Below the pieces are notes generated by a model. The model did no database searches. It worked only from the letters and a program-made list of their open reading frames with translations, and was not told where the DNA came from. From Fallopia convolvulus (lineage: Eukaryota; Streptophyta; Magnoliopsida; Caryophyllales; Polygonaceae), in the NCBI GenBank assembly GCA_964016875.1, contig OZ024724.1:51648438-51712437 (forward strand): a DNA stretch of 64,000 nt, given 5' to 3'. This document shows positions 35,024-48,325 of this stretch, one piece after another; within the stretch, counting starts at the first letter, position 1, and every line of letters begins with the position of its first letter. The position numbers and the translations under genes are program-made.

Positions 35024-38000
35024 TCAACATATGTCTCGAAGCCTGCACATTCCAATTCTAGATACCAGTTCTCCAAATTTCTTGGGGATTAAAGACTTTG
35101 TGAACAAGTCAGCCAAATTGTCATTTAATCGAATTTGCTGGATGTCCACTTCACCAGCTTCTTCCAATTCACGAGTGGAGAAGAATTTTGGAGGTATGTG
35201 CTTTGTGCAGTCACTTTTGATGTAGCCCTTCTTCATTTGAGCAACGCATGTTGAGTTATCCTTATATAATATTGTTGGATCATCAGTGATGGGTTTCATT
35301 CCGCTTTCTTTCTGAATGAATTGAATCATTGCTCGAAGGGACACACATTCTCTTCATGCCTCATATAAAGAAATCAATTCTGCTTGATTTGATGATGTGG
35401 CAATCACAGTCCGCTTTGTTGATCTCCATGAGATGGCAGTGCCTCCATATGTGACCACAGAACCATTTTGCAATTTAGCTTTGTGTGGGTCACACAAGTA
35501 TCCTGCATCTGCATATCTAATTAAGGTCGCATCCCTATGGTTACGATAATACAACCCAAGATCATGTGTGCCTCGGAGATAGCGGAATACATGTTTGATC
35601 CCGTTCCAATGCCTCCTTGTCGGTGTAGTGCTATACCTGGACAACAAATTTACTTTAAAAGCAATATCTGGCCTTATATTGTTAGTTAAGTACATTAAAG
35701 CACCAATTGCACTTAAATATGGTACCACATGACCAAGAACCTCTTCGTCCTCTTCTCGGGGACGAAATTGATCCTTTTCTACATTGAGGGGTCGAACTTC
35801 CATTGGAGAGCTCAAAGGGTGTGCTTTGTCCATGTAAAATCTTGTAAGAACTTTCTTAGTGTAATTAGACTGATGGATAAAGATTCCATCCCTTGAGTGC
35901 TCAATTTGTAAGCCAAGACAAAGCTTTGTTTGTCCGATATCTTTCATCTCTAATTCTTTCATCAAATATTGCGCAATATCTTGAAGTTCATTTGCAGTTC
36001 CGACGATGTTTAAACCGTCAACATAAATTGCGATAATAGTGAATCCCTTTTCGGATCGCTTGATGAAAACACATGGACAAATAGTGTCGTTCTTGTATCC
36101 CTTTTTCATGAGGTATTCACTGAGACGGATGTACCACATTCGCCCAGATTGTTTTAGTCCATACAATGACCTCCTCAATTTTATGGAAAACATTTCTCGA
36201 GGTCCACAATTATTGGCCTCAGGCAGCTTGAGTCCTTCTAGGACTCTCATGTAGATATCTGTATCAAGTGATCCATATAAATATGTTGTAACGACATCCA
36301 TGAGGCGCATTTGTAACCTTTCAAAGACAGTCAGGCCAATTAGGAATCTCAATGTAGTTGCATCAACTACCGGAGAGTATGTTTCTTCATAATCAATTCC
36401 ATTGATCTGAGAAAAACCTTATGCTACAAGCCTTGCTTTATATCTTACAATTTCGTTTTTCTCGTTTCGTTTGCGTACGAAGACCCATTTATAGCCGACT
36501 GGTTTTAACTGGTCCATAGACCTCTCGCTTTTCAAGCGATTTTAATTCTGCATGAATAGCCTCTTTCCATTTTGGCCAATCGTTTCTTCGTCGACATTCA
36601 TCGACCAATTTTGGCTTAAAATCATAATCTTCAATTACAATATTACTAGCAACTAAGTAGGCAAATACATCATCGACAATTACATCTTTTCGATTCCACT
36701 GTGTGCATGTCAACACATAGTTTATGGAAATCTCAAAATTGTCGATATCATTATTCTTGTCTAGAATATCACCCTCTGTTGAGGTATTCTCATTTTCAAT
36801 ATCTTTGCCTTTATCATCATTCTCATGATCCCTTGTGGCTTCTCCTGCTATACTCTTTTGGCTCCTTGCCTTTCTTGGTTTCAAATCTTTTGAACCTAAC
36901 GGTCTACCACGCTTTCGACGTGTTGCAGACTCGCTTGCGATGAATGCATATGACAATCCATTAGGTATATGAATTCTTGTTGGAGCATTTGCTGCAGGTA
37001 TATGTGATTTAGTTACCTTCTTTGTATCAGTAAATGCATCTGGTAACTGATTTGCAACATTTTGCAAATGAATGATCCGTTGTACTTCTTGTTCACACAT
37101 TTTTGTTCTTGGATCAAGATGGGATAATTCGGTCGCATTCCATGTGATTTCCTTCACATGTGGGTCCCCATTTTTCTTTTCTCCCCCTAAGGCTGGGAAT
37201 GTACTTTCATCAAAATGGCAATCAGCAAATCTTGTTGTAAATAAATCACCAATTGTTGATTCAAGATATTTGATTATCGAGGGAGACTCAAAACTAGCAT
37301 AAATTCCCAATCTCCTTTGGGGTCCCATATTTGTGCGTTGATGTGGAGCAATAGGAACATAAACTGCACATCCAAATATTTTTAGATGTAAAGTATTTGG
37401 CTCATTACCAGATACAAGTTGCAAGGAGTTTAGCAAATGCAACATTTCTTGTTGATAGTAGGCTTACATGTGACCAATGTGTAGATGCATCAATTAGCAC
37501 CATAAAGTATCGGAATGGTCCACATGGTGGAGTGATTGGCCCACATATATCTCCATGGATTCTTTCTAAGAATGCATGATTATCACTTGCAATCTTGTTT
37601 TTAGAAGGCTTGATAATTAGCTTTCCAAGTGAGCAAGCAATGCAATTAAAATCACTGGACGAAAGAACCTTAATGATCTTTAATGTATGTCCGAGTGAGC
37701 TCTTTATGATTTTGTGCATCATTAATGCTCCTGGATGACCCAATCGGTCATGCCACAATGTGAATGCAGCTTGGTCATATGACCTTTTGTTAAACACTGC
37801 ATTGACTTCAAACGGATAAATGTATTTATGATATAATCCGGAGGTTTGCGTTGGCATCCTTTCGAGAATCTGTGTATGGCCAGATTCATGTTTTATGATG
37901 CACAAGTATTCTCTCCAATTTTCATTCATGGTTTCCATATGAAACCCATTTAGACGCACATCTTTACAACTTAGTAAATTCCTTCGAGATTTACTTGAAT

Positions 38001-38220
38001 ATAGTGCGTCATTTATTACTAGCTTTGTTCCCTTTGGGAGTATAATGACATCTCTTCCAACGCCTTAGATGAGTTTTGACACACCGGATATTGTAGTCAC
38101 ATTGCCTTCAAAGGCTCTTAATTGGGTGAAGTATTCTTTACTCCTCAAGATGGTGTGTGTTGTTGCACTGTCTAGAAGACATTGCTCCTTCCCATCGAGT
38201 TTCACCTTAGGTGAGTCCAT
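35024..38220 (-). pseudogene. pol: copia pol (protease, integrase, reverse transcriptase, RNase H), decayed
   Basis: Read from the ATG at 38220: protease with DSATTHTIL; integrase zinc finger (HDRLGH...CIACSLGK, about 37750-37620) and the first core Asp (HGDICGP). Reverse transcriptase follows (about 36350-35354) with a box reading YVDG, where the second Asp of YVDD is Gly (codon 36016-36014). RNase H (35344-35024) includes the DNSTC region. Other breaks: TAA in the protease region before GVGRD, TAA at 36421-36419, TGA at 35356-35354, and frame changes between segments. At about 37430 the frame jumps from the early integrase core straight to its C-terminal part; roughly 100 residues holding the other two catalytic acids are missing. 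No active product is possible. Confidence 0.88.
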
Positions 38221-38437
38221 GTTTTCTATAAATATAAAGAAAGAGAGAATTAAGACATTAATAAAAGCTTCATATATTATATAAGGATAGTTATATTATA
38301 CAAGTTCTATTATACAAAGATCTATTATACAAAGTCCTACGAGAGAGAAGTTAAAACATGAGATATAAAAATACATTACAAGTATTATACAATAACATGG
38401 GAGATAGTAGAGATATTTAGGGGCTTGTGCTTTTCAT

Positions 38438-39500
38438 TTAAACCCCTAAGGCATAGCCATCGTCATTCTCAAGGTTGAGAAAGTCATTGACATCCAGACT
38501 AGTCACATGTGACCTATCCTCATCTTTATTATCAATGTAGTTGGTCTCGGTAGCCCTTTCTTTATTCTTTTCAGCTTGGTATAGCTTCACTGGGTGTGGA
38601 GTTGATCGGCATATCTTTGACCAGTGAACAATCATGCCACATCTATGCATATTGATTTGGATTTCTGGGAGGATCTTGATGGACCCGTCTGGACCTTTTG
38701 CTTCATATCCCCCTTGTAGCCATGGTTCTCACGGTGATTATCGTGGCTTTTATTGTAGACTCGGTCATGCCCATGGCAACCACGACCACCACGGTCACCA
38801 CGGCTCCCATAGTTACCACGGCCTCGTCCACGCCCATTGTTATGACGTGATTGTTGCCCACGTTCATTGTCGTTTCTATCATGAAACGCTTTGTTCATAG
38901 CATTTGCTTCAAGGGCAGCTGTTGAGCCAGTAGGCCTTAGGTTGTGGTTTTTCATTAGGAGCTCATTATTATTTTTAGCAACCAGTAATACTTTCAACAA
39001 GTCAGAATATCTTTTGAAATTTATTTCTCTATATTTTTGTTGCAATAATATATTTGAAGCATGCATAATGGAGAAAGTATTATCCAACATTTCTTGCTGA
39101 GTGATCACTTGACCACACAGTCTCAACTGGGAAGTGATCTTGTGGATGGCACTATTGTACTCAGTGATGGACTTAAAGTCCTGAAACCTTATAGTGTTTC
39201 ATTCATATGTTGCTTGTGGGAGAAAACTTCATTTTGATGAGCATATCGCTCAATTTAGGCTCTCCTACAATTCTCTTGGATCCTCCACAAATAATTACTC
39301 AGTTTTGAGACTCTCATGAATGTGGTGGCGGAGGAACACAATGGCTTTTGCCTTTTATTGTGGGGTGGCACAATTGTTGCCACAATTGTTTCCTAAAGGC
39401 CATTTGCCTTGAGGTGAGCCATGGCATCAACCTTCCATTCGAGGTATTTTTGGCCCGACAAATCAAGGATGTCAAACTCCCTTTTAGCGATGTTTGTCAT
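38438..39500 (-). pseudogene. gag: copia gag, decayed
   Basis: ATG at 39500 begins MTNIAKREFDILDLSGQKY, as in plant copia gag N-termini, but TAG at 39395-39393 (codon 36) and a frame change follow. The middle (39126-38632) is a helical capsid-like part and an Arg/Gly-rich basic region (RGRGRGNYGSRGDRGGRG). The end has a CCHC-type knuckle in another frame (HRCGMIVHWSKIC, 38640-38600). Confidence 0.8.
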
Positions 39501-40406
39501 TAGTTGCTACATATAAAGATATGCAAAACAAAGGTTAACATAATCAATAATATAATGCATGAGTCGTGTATAGGACGATTGAAGGACATGTCATATCAAA
39601 CAATAATATATGCATGTAGATGATATATTCAAAATGCGTAAAGAAAGATTGCGTGAGTCAAAGAAGTAATCAATATAGATATATGCATAGACAATATCTT
39701 AAGACAAAAGTAAAAAATATCATACGGAATGAAAAGAATAGTATTTAGTGGGAATTTTAAAGTCCTTAGAGTCCAGGGTCCTTAAAAGTCCTTAGAGTCT
39801 GAGGTCCTTAAAAGTCTTTAGTCCGAAGTCCTTAAAGTCCTTTCAAAGTCTGGTTCTCTTCATCTCCCCTTTTTTCACCTTTTCACTTCCGATTTATCTC
39901 CTTCCTCCACTTCCATATTCGACCACCTTTACCAAAAGTTTCTTTTGACATTCTCCATGGCCGACGATGAGATTATGCGTTGTCTTAGAGTCAGTAATAG
40001 GAGATTTTTGATTGAGCTTTTCATTTGCCTTGTTCTTATTGTGATTACCAACATCATGCTCATAATCATTTTGGTTAAAACTTACTTCCAATCCAAGTGG
40101 TGAAAGTAGAGATTTTCGGAGGTGAAATCGGGTTAAATTTTCAAACTAGGTAAGCAAAATCTAACATTTTTTGTATCAATTGTACATATCAAAAGCATGA
40201 TTTATTTTTGGTAAGAAATCGGTTCAAATCTAGGAAGAAAACGAGTTCTGATGTAGAAGATCCCAAATAGGGCAACTACAAAGCATACTTCTCAAAGCGG
40301 CTTTAGGAAATAAACTTCTTGCATGATTAAGATTAGGAAGAGATAGAGTTTGTACGTTGGTGATTAGAGAAGCTCAATTGGTAATTAGAGACTCGTGCTG
40401 ATAACG

Positions 40407-40791
40407 TGTTATGAAAAGATTTATGAAAGCAAGACCACTTTAACTTTTGGAAAGAACACTTAAACAACTTAGGAAGAACGTTTAGATCATTAGAAAGGAG
40501 GGAAGGAGACTAAGAACTTTAGAGAGTGTATATCTCACTCTACTTTGGTGCACGTTTTACAATGGATACTGGCCATATTTATAGGCCAAAGGTGAGGTAA
40601 AACTTAGGTGAATCTCCATGATTTATGCATGGAAATAAGGAGGTAAAGAAGGTGAATAGTTCACCTTGTACAAGTTACCTCCAATCATGCACTATACAAT
40701 ATTACATGTTAAATCGTCTATGTATACAAGCAATAGGTGAAAGACTAAGGGTAACTTGTAGCATTGCATGTGTATACATGTATTCATAACA
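40407..40791 (-). repeat. 5' LTR of the copia element
   Basis: On the plus strand TGTTATGAAAAG...ATTCATAACA, 385 bp. The minus-strand sequence just inside (CGTTATCAGCACGAG) is the primer-binding-site position; the tRNA is not assigned. Confidence 0.88.
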
Positions 40792-40812
40792 ATTATTTAT
40801 TTATTCTAAAAA

Positions 40813-42180
40813 TGATGTTAGCTTATTTTGAGTGTTTTGTACGAGCATTTAGGATTAGATTTCCTCCTTTTTCATCTTAGGTTTTACATTTTGTGTTGAT
40901 TTCTCGTATTATTCGCAGTATGGATGTCTACATAAGTGTTGTGTGTGCTTTCAAGTTTTTGGAGGTGTTTTCAGGTTTTGAAGATGGATAAGGAGTTAAG
41001 GTGAATCATAGTGGTGTTAGAAAACCACGAAGAGGAGAAACGAGCATTCAAGGATGTCTACAAGACAAACATATGAGGCTAAAAAGGTACTATTGAAAAA
41101 CCGTCACGGTCGTGACGGAGAGTGAAGGCTCGTCATGATCTCCATCACGACCAACCAAAAGAAGCCATAATTTGGCTAAGTATTGGTCAAGGTTGTGACG
41201 AGGAGTTGAGGCTCGTCACGGTCTCCATCACGACCAGCCAAAAGAAGCCAGAGTTTGGCTAAGTACTGGTCACGGTCGTGACTGAGGTTCGACAACCGGT
41301 CATGATTGTGATCGTGATGGTCACCGTCGTGATGAAGTATGGCGGTACTGACTCAATTTTTCTTGTGTTATGGACTATCTTTTATTATGTTTTTTTGAAT
41401 ATTTTTAGTCTTTTAGTATAAATACTTTTTAAAAAACTCTTAAAGTGTTGCTTTTCAATTATTGTTCTTACTTTAGTTTTATAGTTTCTTGCATGTCTTA
41501 TTCCTTTCATTTCATGATGAATTTCAATATACTAGGCTAAATTCTCTAGTTCTAGTGTTGGGGTGATCACAACGATGTGAAGCGGATTAGATTCAATACA
41601 TCTTGCTTGAATTGGTTTGGAAACTAATATGATTTGATTCTAGGAGTTTAATCTAATTGGTTTAAACTTGTCAGAGTCTTGCTTAGGTTGTGCATTGAGA
41701 GGTAGTGATTTGAGTGAGTAATCAAAATAGATGGAACACATCGAAAGATGGTTGTATCTATTTGGAAAAACTAGAATTGAACTTAAGATCAGTTTCTCAT
41801 GTGGTTAATTGTCATACAACTTCTAGTTGTTTGAGTTAAATTTGGCGCATCACTAGAGTGAGACAAGTTTGGTTTACCATCTATATTTCTAAGTACTTAA
41901 AAGGCTTCTATTGATTTTGTTTCGTCACAAGAGTGAGATTCAAACTTCATGTACCAAAGTTGTGGGATGAGAAAAATTAATTTATGACAATAGACAATAA
42001 CCTTCCTTACAAAATATCTAACTTAGTTTTGGTAGAAGTGAAATTCAAACTCTATGAATCAAAATTGTGGGGATTCCTAGCTTTGAAAGTTTGCATTCTA
42101 ATATATTATTACATCATCATTTTCGTGTTTTACTTGTTTTTATCAATTAGAATTACACCACAATTATATTGTTTGCATTA
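40813..42180 (+). mobile_element. LTR fragment related to the solo LTR at 11.9 kb
   Basis: Starts TGATGTTAGC and has TATAAATA at 41417, about 600 bp in. The solo LTR at 11896 starts TGATGTTCGC and has TATAAATAC about 540 bp in, and the downstream regions are similar in style. No CA end or target duplication is clear, so this looks truncated. No genes inside. Confidence 0.4.
41105..41290. repeat. Two 83-bp tandem units rich in inverted CACGGTCGTGA words
   Basis: The segment from CACGGTCGTGACGGAG to the next CAAGGTTGTGACGAGG is 83 bp and is repeated, including ATCTCCATCACGACC and AAAAGAAGCC. GTCACGGTCGTGAC is nearly self-complementary. Confidence 0.7.
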
Positions 42181-42507
42181 TTAAGCTATCAAAAGATAAT
42201 TTTTATTTGAGCTATCAAAAGATTTTTAAATAAGATTAAAATAAATTATCAAAAGAGTTTACATTATCAAAAGATTTTTAAGAATTCTAATTAAAACAAT
42301 TTTTATTTATACTTTTTTTTGTAAATAATTATCATTAAGCTATCAAAATTATATTGGGCTCACATTAATGATTTTCTAATAAATAAATTATTTTTATTTT
42401 TATATTAAATTAAAATAATATTAAATAAATAAATTATTAAATTTATATAGTCGTGCATGACACGACAACTTCAAATTTAAACATATCAACCATATGGTCC
42501 ATATATA

Positions 42508-42602
42508 GAGTTTGGTTCAAATGAAACCAACCCCTAACATGAAACGGAAGGAGAATTTTGGGTCGTCGGATCACATGATCCAAGGGTTGAGATTACTTCT
42601 GT
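42508..42602 (+). repeat. Left terminal inverted repeat of the Mutator-like element
   Basis: Contains GAGTTTGGTTC, CATGAAACGGAAGGAGAAT and TTTTGG, then GATCCAAGGGTTGA; each is matched inversely at the right end. Confidence 0.9.
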
Positions 42603-44064
42603 GATTTTGCAAAAAAAAAAACAAATCAACAAGGTGGCAATTTTGTAAATACACCTAATTCTATACCCTTAAGTTCACTCTCAAATATCAAAAATAAGCC
42701 CAATCGAATTCTCACGACTCGACTCGCCCAAATCGATCGAACTCTCCAAAGCAAACGGGACAACGACACGACTCGCTCAAATCGAAGTCTCCAGCGATCG
42801 ATCCAAGGCTGGAATCGATCGAACTCTCCAAAGCAAACGAAGGACGACGGACGATCGAAGGACGACGGGCGATCTCACCTTCGCCTTCAATCTCTCCCAC
42901 GTTACACGATGCCTCCAAAAACAAATCGAAAAGGTATAAGCCCTAATTTTCTTCACCTTATGCGATTGAAGAAGGAAATTTGCCAGATTTTGATATTTTT
43001 TTGTTCTTTTGTGTTTGGTGTTACGAAGTTAAGTGTGGATTTTATCAATTTGAACATAGCAGATCGAATTTGTATGTTGTTTGTTCAATTTTTTCCGCCC
43101 TTAATTGATTTCAGTAAAATAAATTCGGCCAGCTTTTGTTTGATTGTCCATTCTTACTAATCCGGATCAGTTTACTGTATGTTGATTCGGCCGACTTTTT
43201 TCAGAACATGAATTTTGAATAGCTTTTGCTTGATTGTCCATTGGTATAGTGTGTTTTACGCCCTTAGCTGTTTATGTTTCCAGATGTAATCGTACCAAGG
43301 AGTTTTGCATAGTAAACACTAGAATCATTGCTAACTTTAGGACCGTGTATTTGGACTTTGGATTGAGTATTTCATCTGGAATCATGCTAAGGAATTTTGC
43401 TTAGTAAACACTGGATTCATTGCTAAATTTAAGATCGAGTCATTGAGTATTTGGACTCTGTATGATAAGCAAGCCTAAAGTGCTAAAATTATTGTATCCT
43501 ATGGCATCTATTTGATGATCTTGGGCTATGAGTGTCGGTCAGAGTAAGTGTTTACTCACCCAGTTGTTGCCATGCATGCTAAGTTCAGTTTGTCCAATCG
43601 AATCCTATGCATTGGTTTATGCAATTACATGAAACCAGTGTCCTTTTTCTACCTTGTTATAGGCAGTAATCATTATATGGAAGAGCCTTATATTGTTCAT
43701 CTTGTTTGTGCATTTATGAGTTAATTTTATGCTACTTTTTTCTTGAATACTTGGTCATTATTCTGATTTGTTCTATTTCATATGTAAAGTTACCAAGGAA
43801 ATACGTCTACCTGAAGGGACAATGAGGATCTTGGGTGATGATGATACCCAAGAAACGATAGGTAACTCAAAATGCTCCAAATTTTTTTAAATAAAGCAAG
43901 TAATTTTGTATTTTTATGTTCAATTATATAATATTGACATAAACAAAAAATCCAAAACAGAGAGGAGGAGCAAAAAAAAACATGACCCCGGAAATAGAAT
44001 GGAAGGTGGCACCTCCTCTAACCAAGGTAAGAAAAATCATAGAATTCAAGAGTTTTTATAAGTT

Positions 44065-44520
44065 TCAAAAGTGCATTAAAAAGTTTGAAAAGTGCATTTG
44101 TGACATATAAAAAGTGCATTGATAAATGTCATAATAAAAGTGCATCATCTGATTGATAAAGTTCATTGAAAAGTTTCAAAAGTGCATTGAAAAGTTTCAA
44201 AAGTGCATTGATAAATGACATAGGAAAAGTGCATCATCTGATTACAAAAGTGCATTGAAAAGTTTCAAAAGTGCATTGTGACATAGTTAAAGTGCATTGA
44301 TAAATAACATATATGAAAAGTGCATCATCTGATTGAAAAAGTGCATTGAAAAGTTCCAAAAGTGCATTGAAATGTTTCAAAAGTGCATTGTGATCACATA
44401 GGAAAAGTGCATTAAACAGTTTTGTGAATTCCTCCTCTACTCACACGCTCTTAGATAGTTTTAAAGTGCATTATGAAGTAAAAAAAGTGCACTCAACAAT
44501 ATCAAAATTGCATTTCTAAC
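44065..44520 (+). repeat. AAAAGTGCAT array 1 (intron 3 of the Ulp1-like gene)
   Basis: About 17 AGTGCA cores. Typical spacer TTGAAAAGTTTC. Core-to-core distance is mostly 21 bp (for example 44161, 44182, 44203, then 44229, 44250, 44271). Confidence 0.9.
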
Positions 44521-46261
44521 AAATAGAAAGTCTCATTCCAAAACTATTTAATTACATTCAGATTCTTTTTTTTTCTATGATTTTAAAAACAGGCAAGGAA
44601 TAGTACATTGCCTCCCGAAACTGAAAACCAGAAGAAGGTCAAGAATTTGATCTCGGCTAAGTATCCTAGTTTGGTAACTAGGAATGTGCCAGATGTATTT
44701 TCAAAAGCTATGGCATCCTTAAATGATGTCTAAAAAGAAAGCGTGAAGGCTATGGGTTTTGGCCATCTACTTCACTTCAAGATAAAGGACATCCCGAACA
44801 ACCTTGCTTTGTGGTTGCTACAACAGTTTGAAGGAGCTAGGTGTGAGATACAACTTGATACCAATAGAATCATCCACATCAATGATCAAGTCGTGCATGA
44901 GGTCTTTGGAATAACTCTTGGTGAGAAGGAGATACACAAGAGCAAAAGGAAGGATTCAATTGCTTTGCTTCAAGAATGGAAGAAGCAATTCATAGGGACT
45001 GTTTTTGAAGATGAGGAGGACTTTGCCAAGTCAAACGCTTCAATTACAACTGCGGCAGTTGAGGAAGTGATGGTGAAATGCACCGATGGAGGTATTTGGT
45101 TCAAAAGGTATTTCATTGTATTATTCGTGTCATCAATAATTGAAGGCGGGGGCAATGGACTTGCAAACCATAGTATTATGATTGACAATGTTGATGACAT
45201 TCGAGGCTTGGATTGGTGCAAGTTTCTAAGGCAAGTACTCGTTGAGAGAAGTTTACAATGGAAGAAGAAAAGAGGAAGGAAATTTCAGGGACCTATATTG
45301 TTGCTTCTTGTAAGTATAACTTTCTAGTCTTTTCAATTATCTTTTATCTATTGATAGAATATATGTTTTTAACTTTACCTCTTGCTCTCTTAATTTTTGC
45401 AGCTCGTATATGTTGATAGATGCATATTTTTGGGCGAAGAACATGAACCAAGTTTTCCAGTCTTCTTGGGTTGGAATGAGAAGCTTTTGCTTGAGAGGCA
45501 AAGCAATGAATGGAAAAAAGTGGGCAATTTCGGGGAAGTACATATACGGGAAGCAAGAGCAAATTCTAGCATTTCTGCGAAAGGCCCGACAACATCTAAA
45601 CCAGCTGATTCAGATGATGATTTGGCTCGTGATGATTTATCAGAGTTAGAGGTATATTTAAATTCTTCCTCTTTTCGATTCTCTACATTTTGCTTATCCT
45701 TTTGTTTTTTAAGAGACAACAGATCTTAGTTTATCACCAAATAACTATATTTTAGTCTACTGCATGAGATTGTAGTCTACTACATGAGATTGGATGGCAT
45801 ATTTATCACCAAATAACTATATTTTTAGTGGCCTAGTATCCTATAAGAACAGATCTTAGTTTCGACTTTCATTCTTGTTATTTTGAAGACATGTTTTGGT
45901 TCAAATGTTGAGTCTCCTTAAAACTGAATATTACCTCATTGGATGGCATATTAATCACCAAATAACTATATTTTTAGTGGCATGGCATCTGATCAGAAGC
46001 AATCTAATGCAGACAGTGAAATCTGTTTAAGTTTTCATTGTTGCTATATTGAAGATATGTTTTGGTTCAATAGCATTAGTATCATGAAGCTGAAGATTAA
46101 TTGCCTCTACCCACAAATTTTCCTTAAAAGATGCAAGTGAAATCTAGTTGATTATTCTTCAGTTTTGTAACTTGTTATCCAGTCTTTCTACTCCTTTTAT
46201 GGACATCATGAACACGTATAGCATCATTATCTGCTAAAAAGATTCAAGTTTTCAGTGAAAT

Positions 46262-46430
46262 AAAAAAAGTGCATTGTGAAGCATGAAAAGTGCTGGTTTA
46301 AACTATTTAAATTGAGTTTTCAATAAGCACCAGTAGTCTCAAAATATGATCAACTAAGCTGAATTTCTGCAAAAGTGCATCCTAAGATATGAAAAGTGCA
46401 TTGTTAAATGTGAAAAGTGCATCCTTAAAC
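46262..46430 (+). repeat. AAAAGTGCAT array 2 (intron 5 of the Ulp1-like gene)
   Basis: About four cores plus one degenerate copy (AAAAGTGCT). Same orientation as the other arrays. Confidence 0.8.
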
Positions 46431-47455
46431 AATGAATACATATTAACTTAAAGTAATATGTTTTAACTAGTTATTGTGAAGAGAGTCTCAAGAAAAGCAA
46501 GCAAAGCTGCAAAGAGCATTGCAGAGCTCTCAGACTATTGTGGAGGTATCAAGGAGCAGCTAAAGGAGAAAAATACTGTTGTCGGGCGGGCAATAAAGAA
46601 GTTCTCGAATATGGTAGAGACTACATCTTCAGAAGTTGCCACAGATTCTCCAGCTGACCCTATTGCAGATTGGAAAACCTTTTGGGACAGCTCGCATGAT
46701 CCGTTTTGGAATGATCCAGAACTTCTGGATGCATTGGAGAAGGCAGCAAAGGCAGAAACCTCAAAGAAGAAGTTGAAGCCATATTCAGCCGACTTCACTC
46801 CTCCCTCATTTAACTTGTTTGATATGGAATTAGAAGGAGGATTGATGAAGTCAACTGAACAAGAAGATGAATCTGAAGAGGATGAGGTTGAGGTTGAATC
46901 TGAAGGAGGAGACGAGCAACAATTAGTAGGTGAAAATGCAATAGTAATCGCCACTGAGATTGCTAAAGAGTATGACGAAGAAGTTGTTCTTGAAGGAGCA
47001 ACGAAACAAGTGGATGAAGGGAAAAAGGTTGAAAAGGAAGTGAAGCAAGTGGGAGAAGAGAAGGTTGAAAAGGAGGAGCCATCAAAAGTACAAAAGCCAA
47101 GAAAGAAGCGGGTATACTTGTCAAAAAAAATTCTCTCTTTTTCATTTGATACATTGTGTTCATCTTTTAATAAATGTATATTTAATTGTTTTAATGTTGT
47201 ATATTGGACAGGAAAAAAGAAAGATGGATAGTCCAGATCCTGTTGTAGTAGGAAAACGACACAAGAAGGCTGGAATTTCAGTGGTAAGCCCTTACCAAAT
47301 CAGAATGATCAATATCTTCTATGATGTAAGACAAGAGGAAAGGCACATGTGGGAGTTTGTGGTTAAGCCACTTGAGCAGGAAAAGGAAATATTTGGCAGT
47401 GAACAGTAAGTTCTCTATTCAAATTCTTATTGTTTTCTTTTCCCTTTATGATAAG

Positions 47456-47600
47456 AAAAAGTGCAACATAAAATGTGTAAAGTGCATCATAAAATGTGAA
47501 AAGTGCATTCTAGATATGGGATAATACTAGACAAGTATAAAAAGTGCACTCTTAAGTGTGAAAAGTGCATTATTAATCGTGAAAAGTGCATTCTTACGTC
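47456..47600 (+). repeat. AAAAGTGCAT array 3 (intron 7 of the Ulp1-like gene)
   Basis: Six cores; the last three are spaced 21 bp with spacers of the type CTCTTAAGTGTG. Confidence 0.85.
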
Positions 47601-48251
47601 ACATGTACCATGCTTATCAGTTTATAAAGCACTTAGGCCTAAGAAGCTAACCTTATCATCCCATTCATCTCTTTACTTAAAGTCACTTTTGCCACATAAT
47701 TGTTCCTTTAGTTTAATTTCAAAGCTATTCCTCACTACTACTACTACTTCTTTTCTCTCTTTGGTCCATCTTTGATGTACATGTGAATACTATATAGGGT
47801 TTTTTCTTAATGGAAACATGTCTTCCTGAGAAGTTTGAAAACCTGTCTTCCTTCTTTGTAAGAGCTTCCAAATGCAGCCCTAGATATAGAATCTGCTGAT
47901 AACGTTACAAGATAATCACACACATCAAACTCTTGCTCTGCATTTGATACCTTAGTTTCCCATAAGTTCAGCATCTCTCCACAACTAGTGTAAAAATCTG
48001 GTAACATCAGTTGTTAGAAAGAATCAGGTCTGGTGAAAATTAGCTCATTTGTTCTGCTTTTCTTCTAGGGAATTGAAGATTCTTACTATCCTAGATTGAA
48101 TCTTTATTAAAGATACCAACTTTTAATTTCTCCATATGAAAAGCTGGATTGATGAGCTTTCTGTGATGGGCCCATTTCTGACCATCTTGTCTAGCTAGTC
48201 CCTTAATAAGCATGGAAACATAAGGATTCACACCATTTTCTGACCATCTTT

Positions 48252-48325
48252 AAAAAAGTGCATTATTAAGTGTCAAAAGTGCGTTATAAAGTGTCAAAAG
48301 TGCATTGATAAGTATGAAAAGTGAA
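48252..48325 (+). repeat. AAAAGTGCAT array 4 (intron 7 of the Ulp1-like gene)
   Basis: Two perfect and one or two degenerate cores (GTGCGT, GTGAAT) at about 21-bp steps. Confidence 0.75.

Larger units (their letters stand above)
34391..40791 (-). mobile_element. Ty1/copia LTR retrotransposon, old and inactive
   Basis: Two LTRs of about 385 bp flank gag and pol read on the minus strand. Domain order is gag with a zinc knuckle, protease, integrase, RT, RNase H, as in Copia. A polypurine tract AAGGGGGAG (minus strand, 34785-34777) abuts the 3' LTR. The LTRs differ at many sites (roughly 85-90% identity by eye), so the insertion is much older than the gypsy element. The 3' LTR outer end (34391) has lost its TG, and no target duplication is recognisable. 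Coding regions carry stops, an active-site change and an integrase deletion. Confidence 0.9.
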
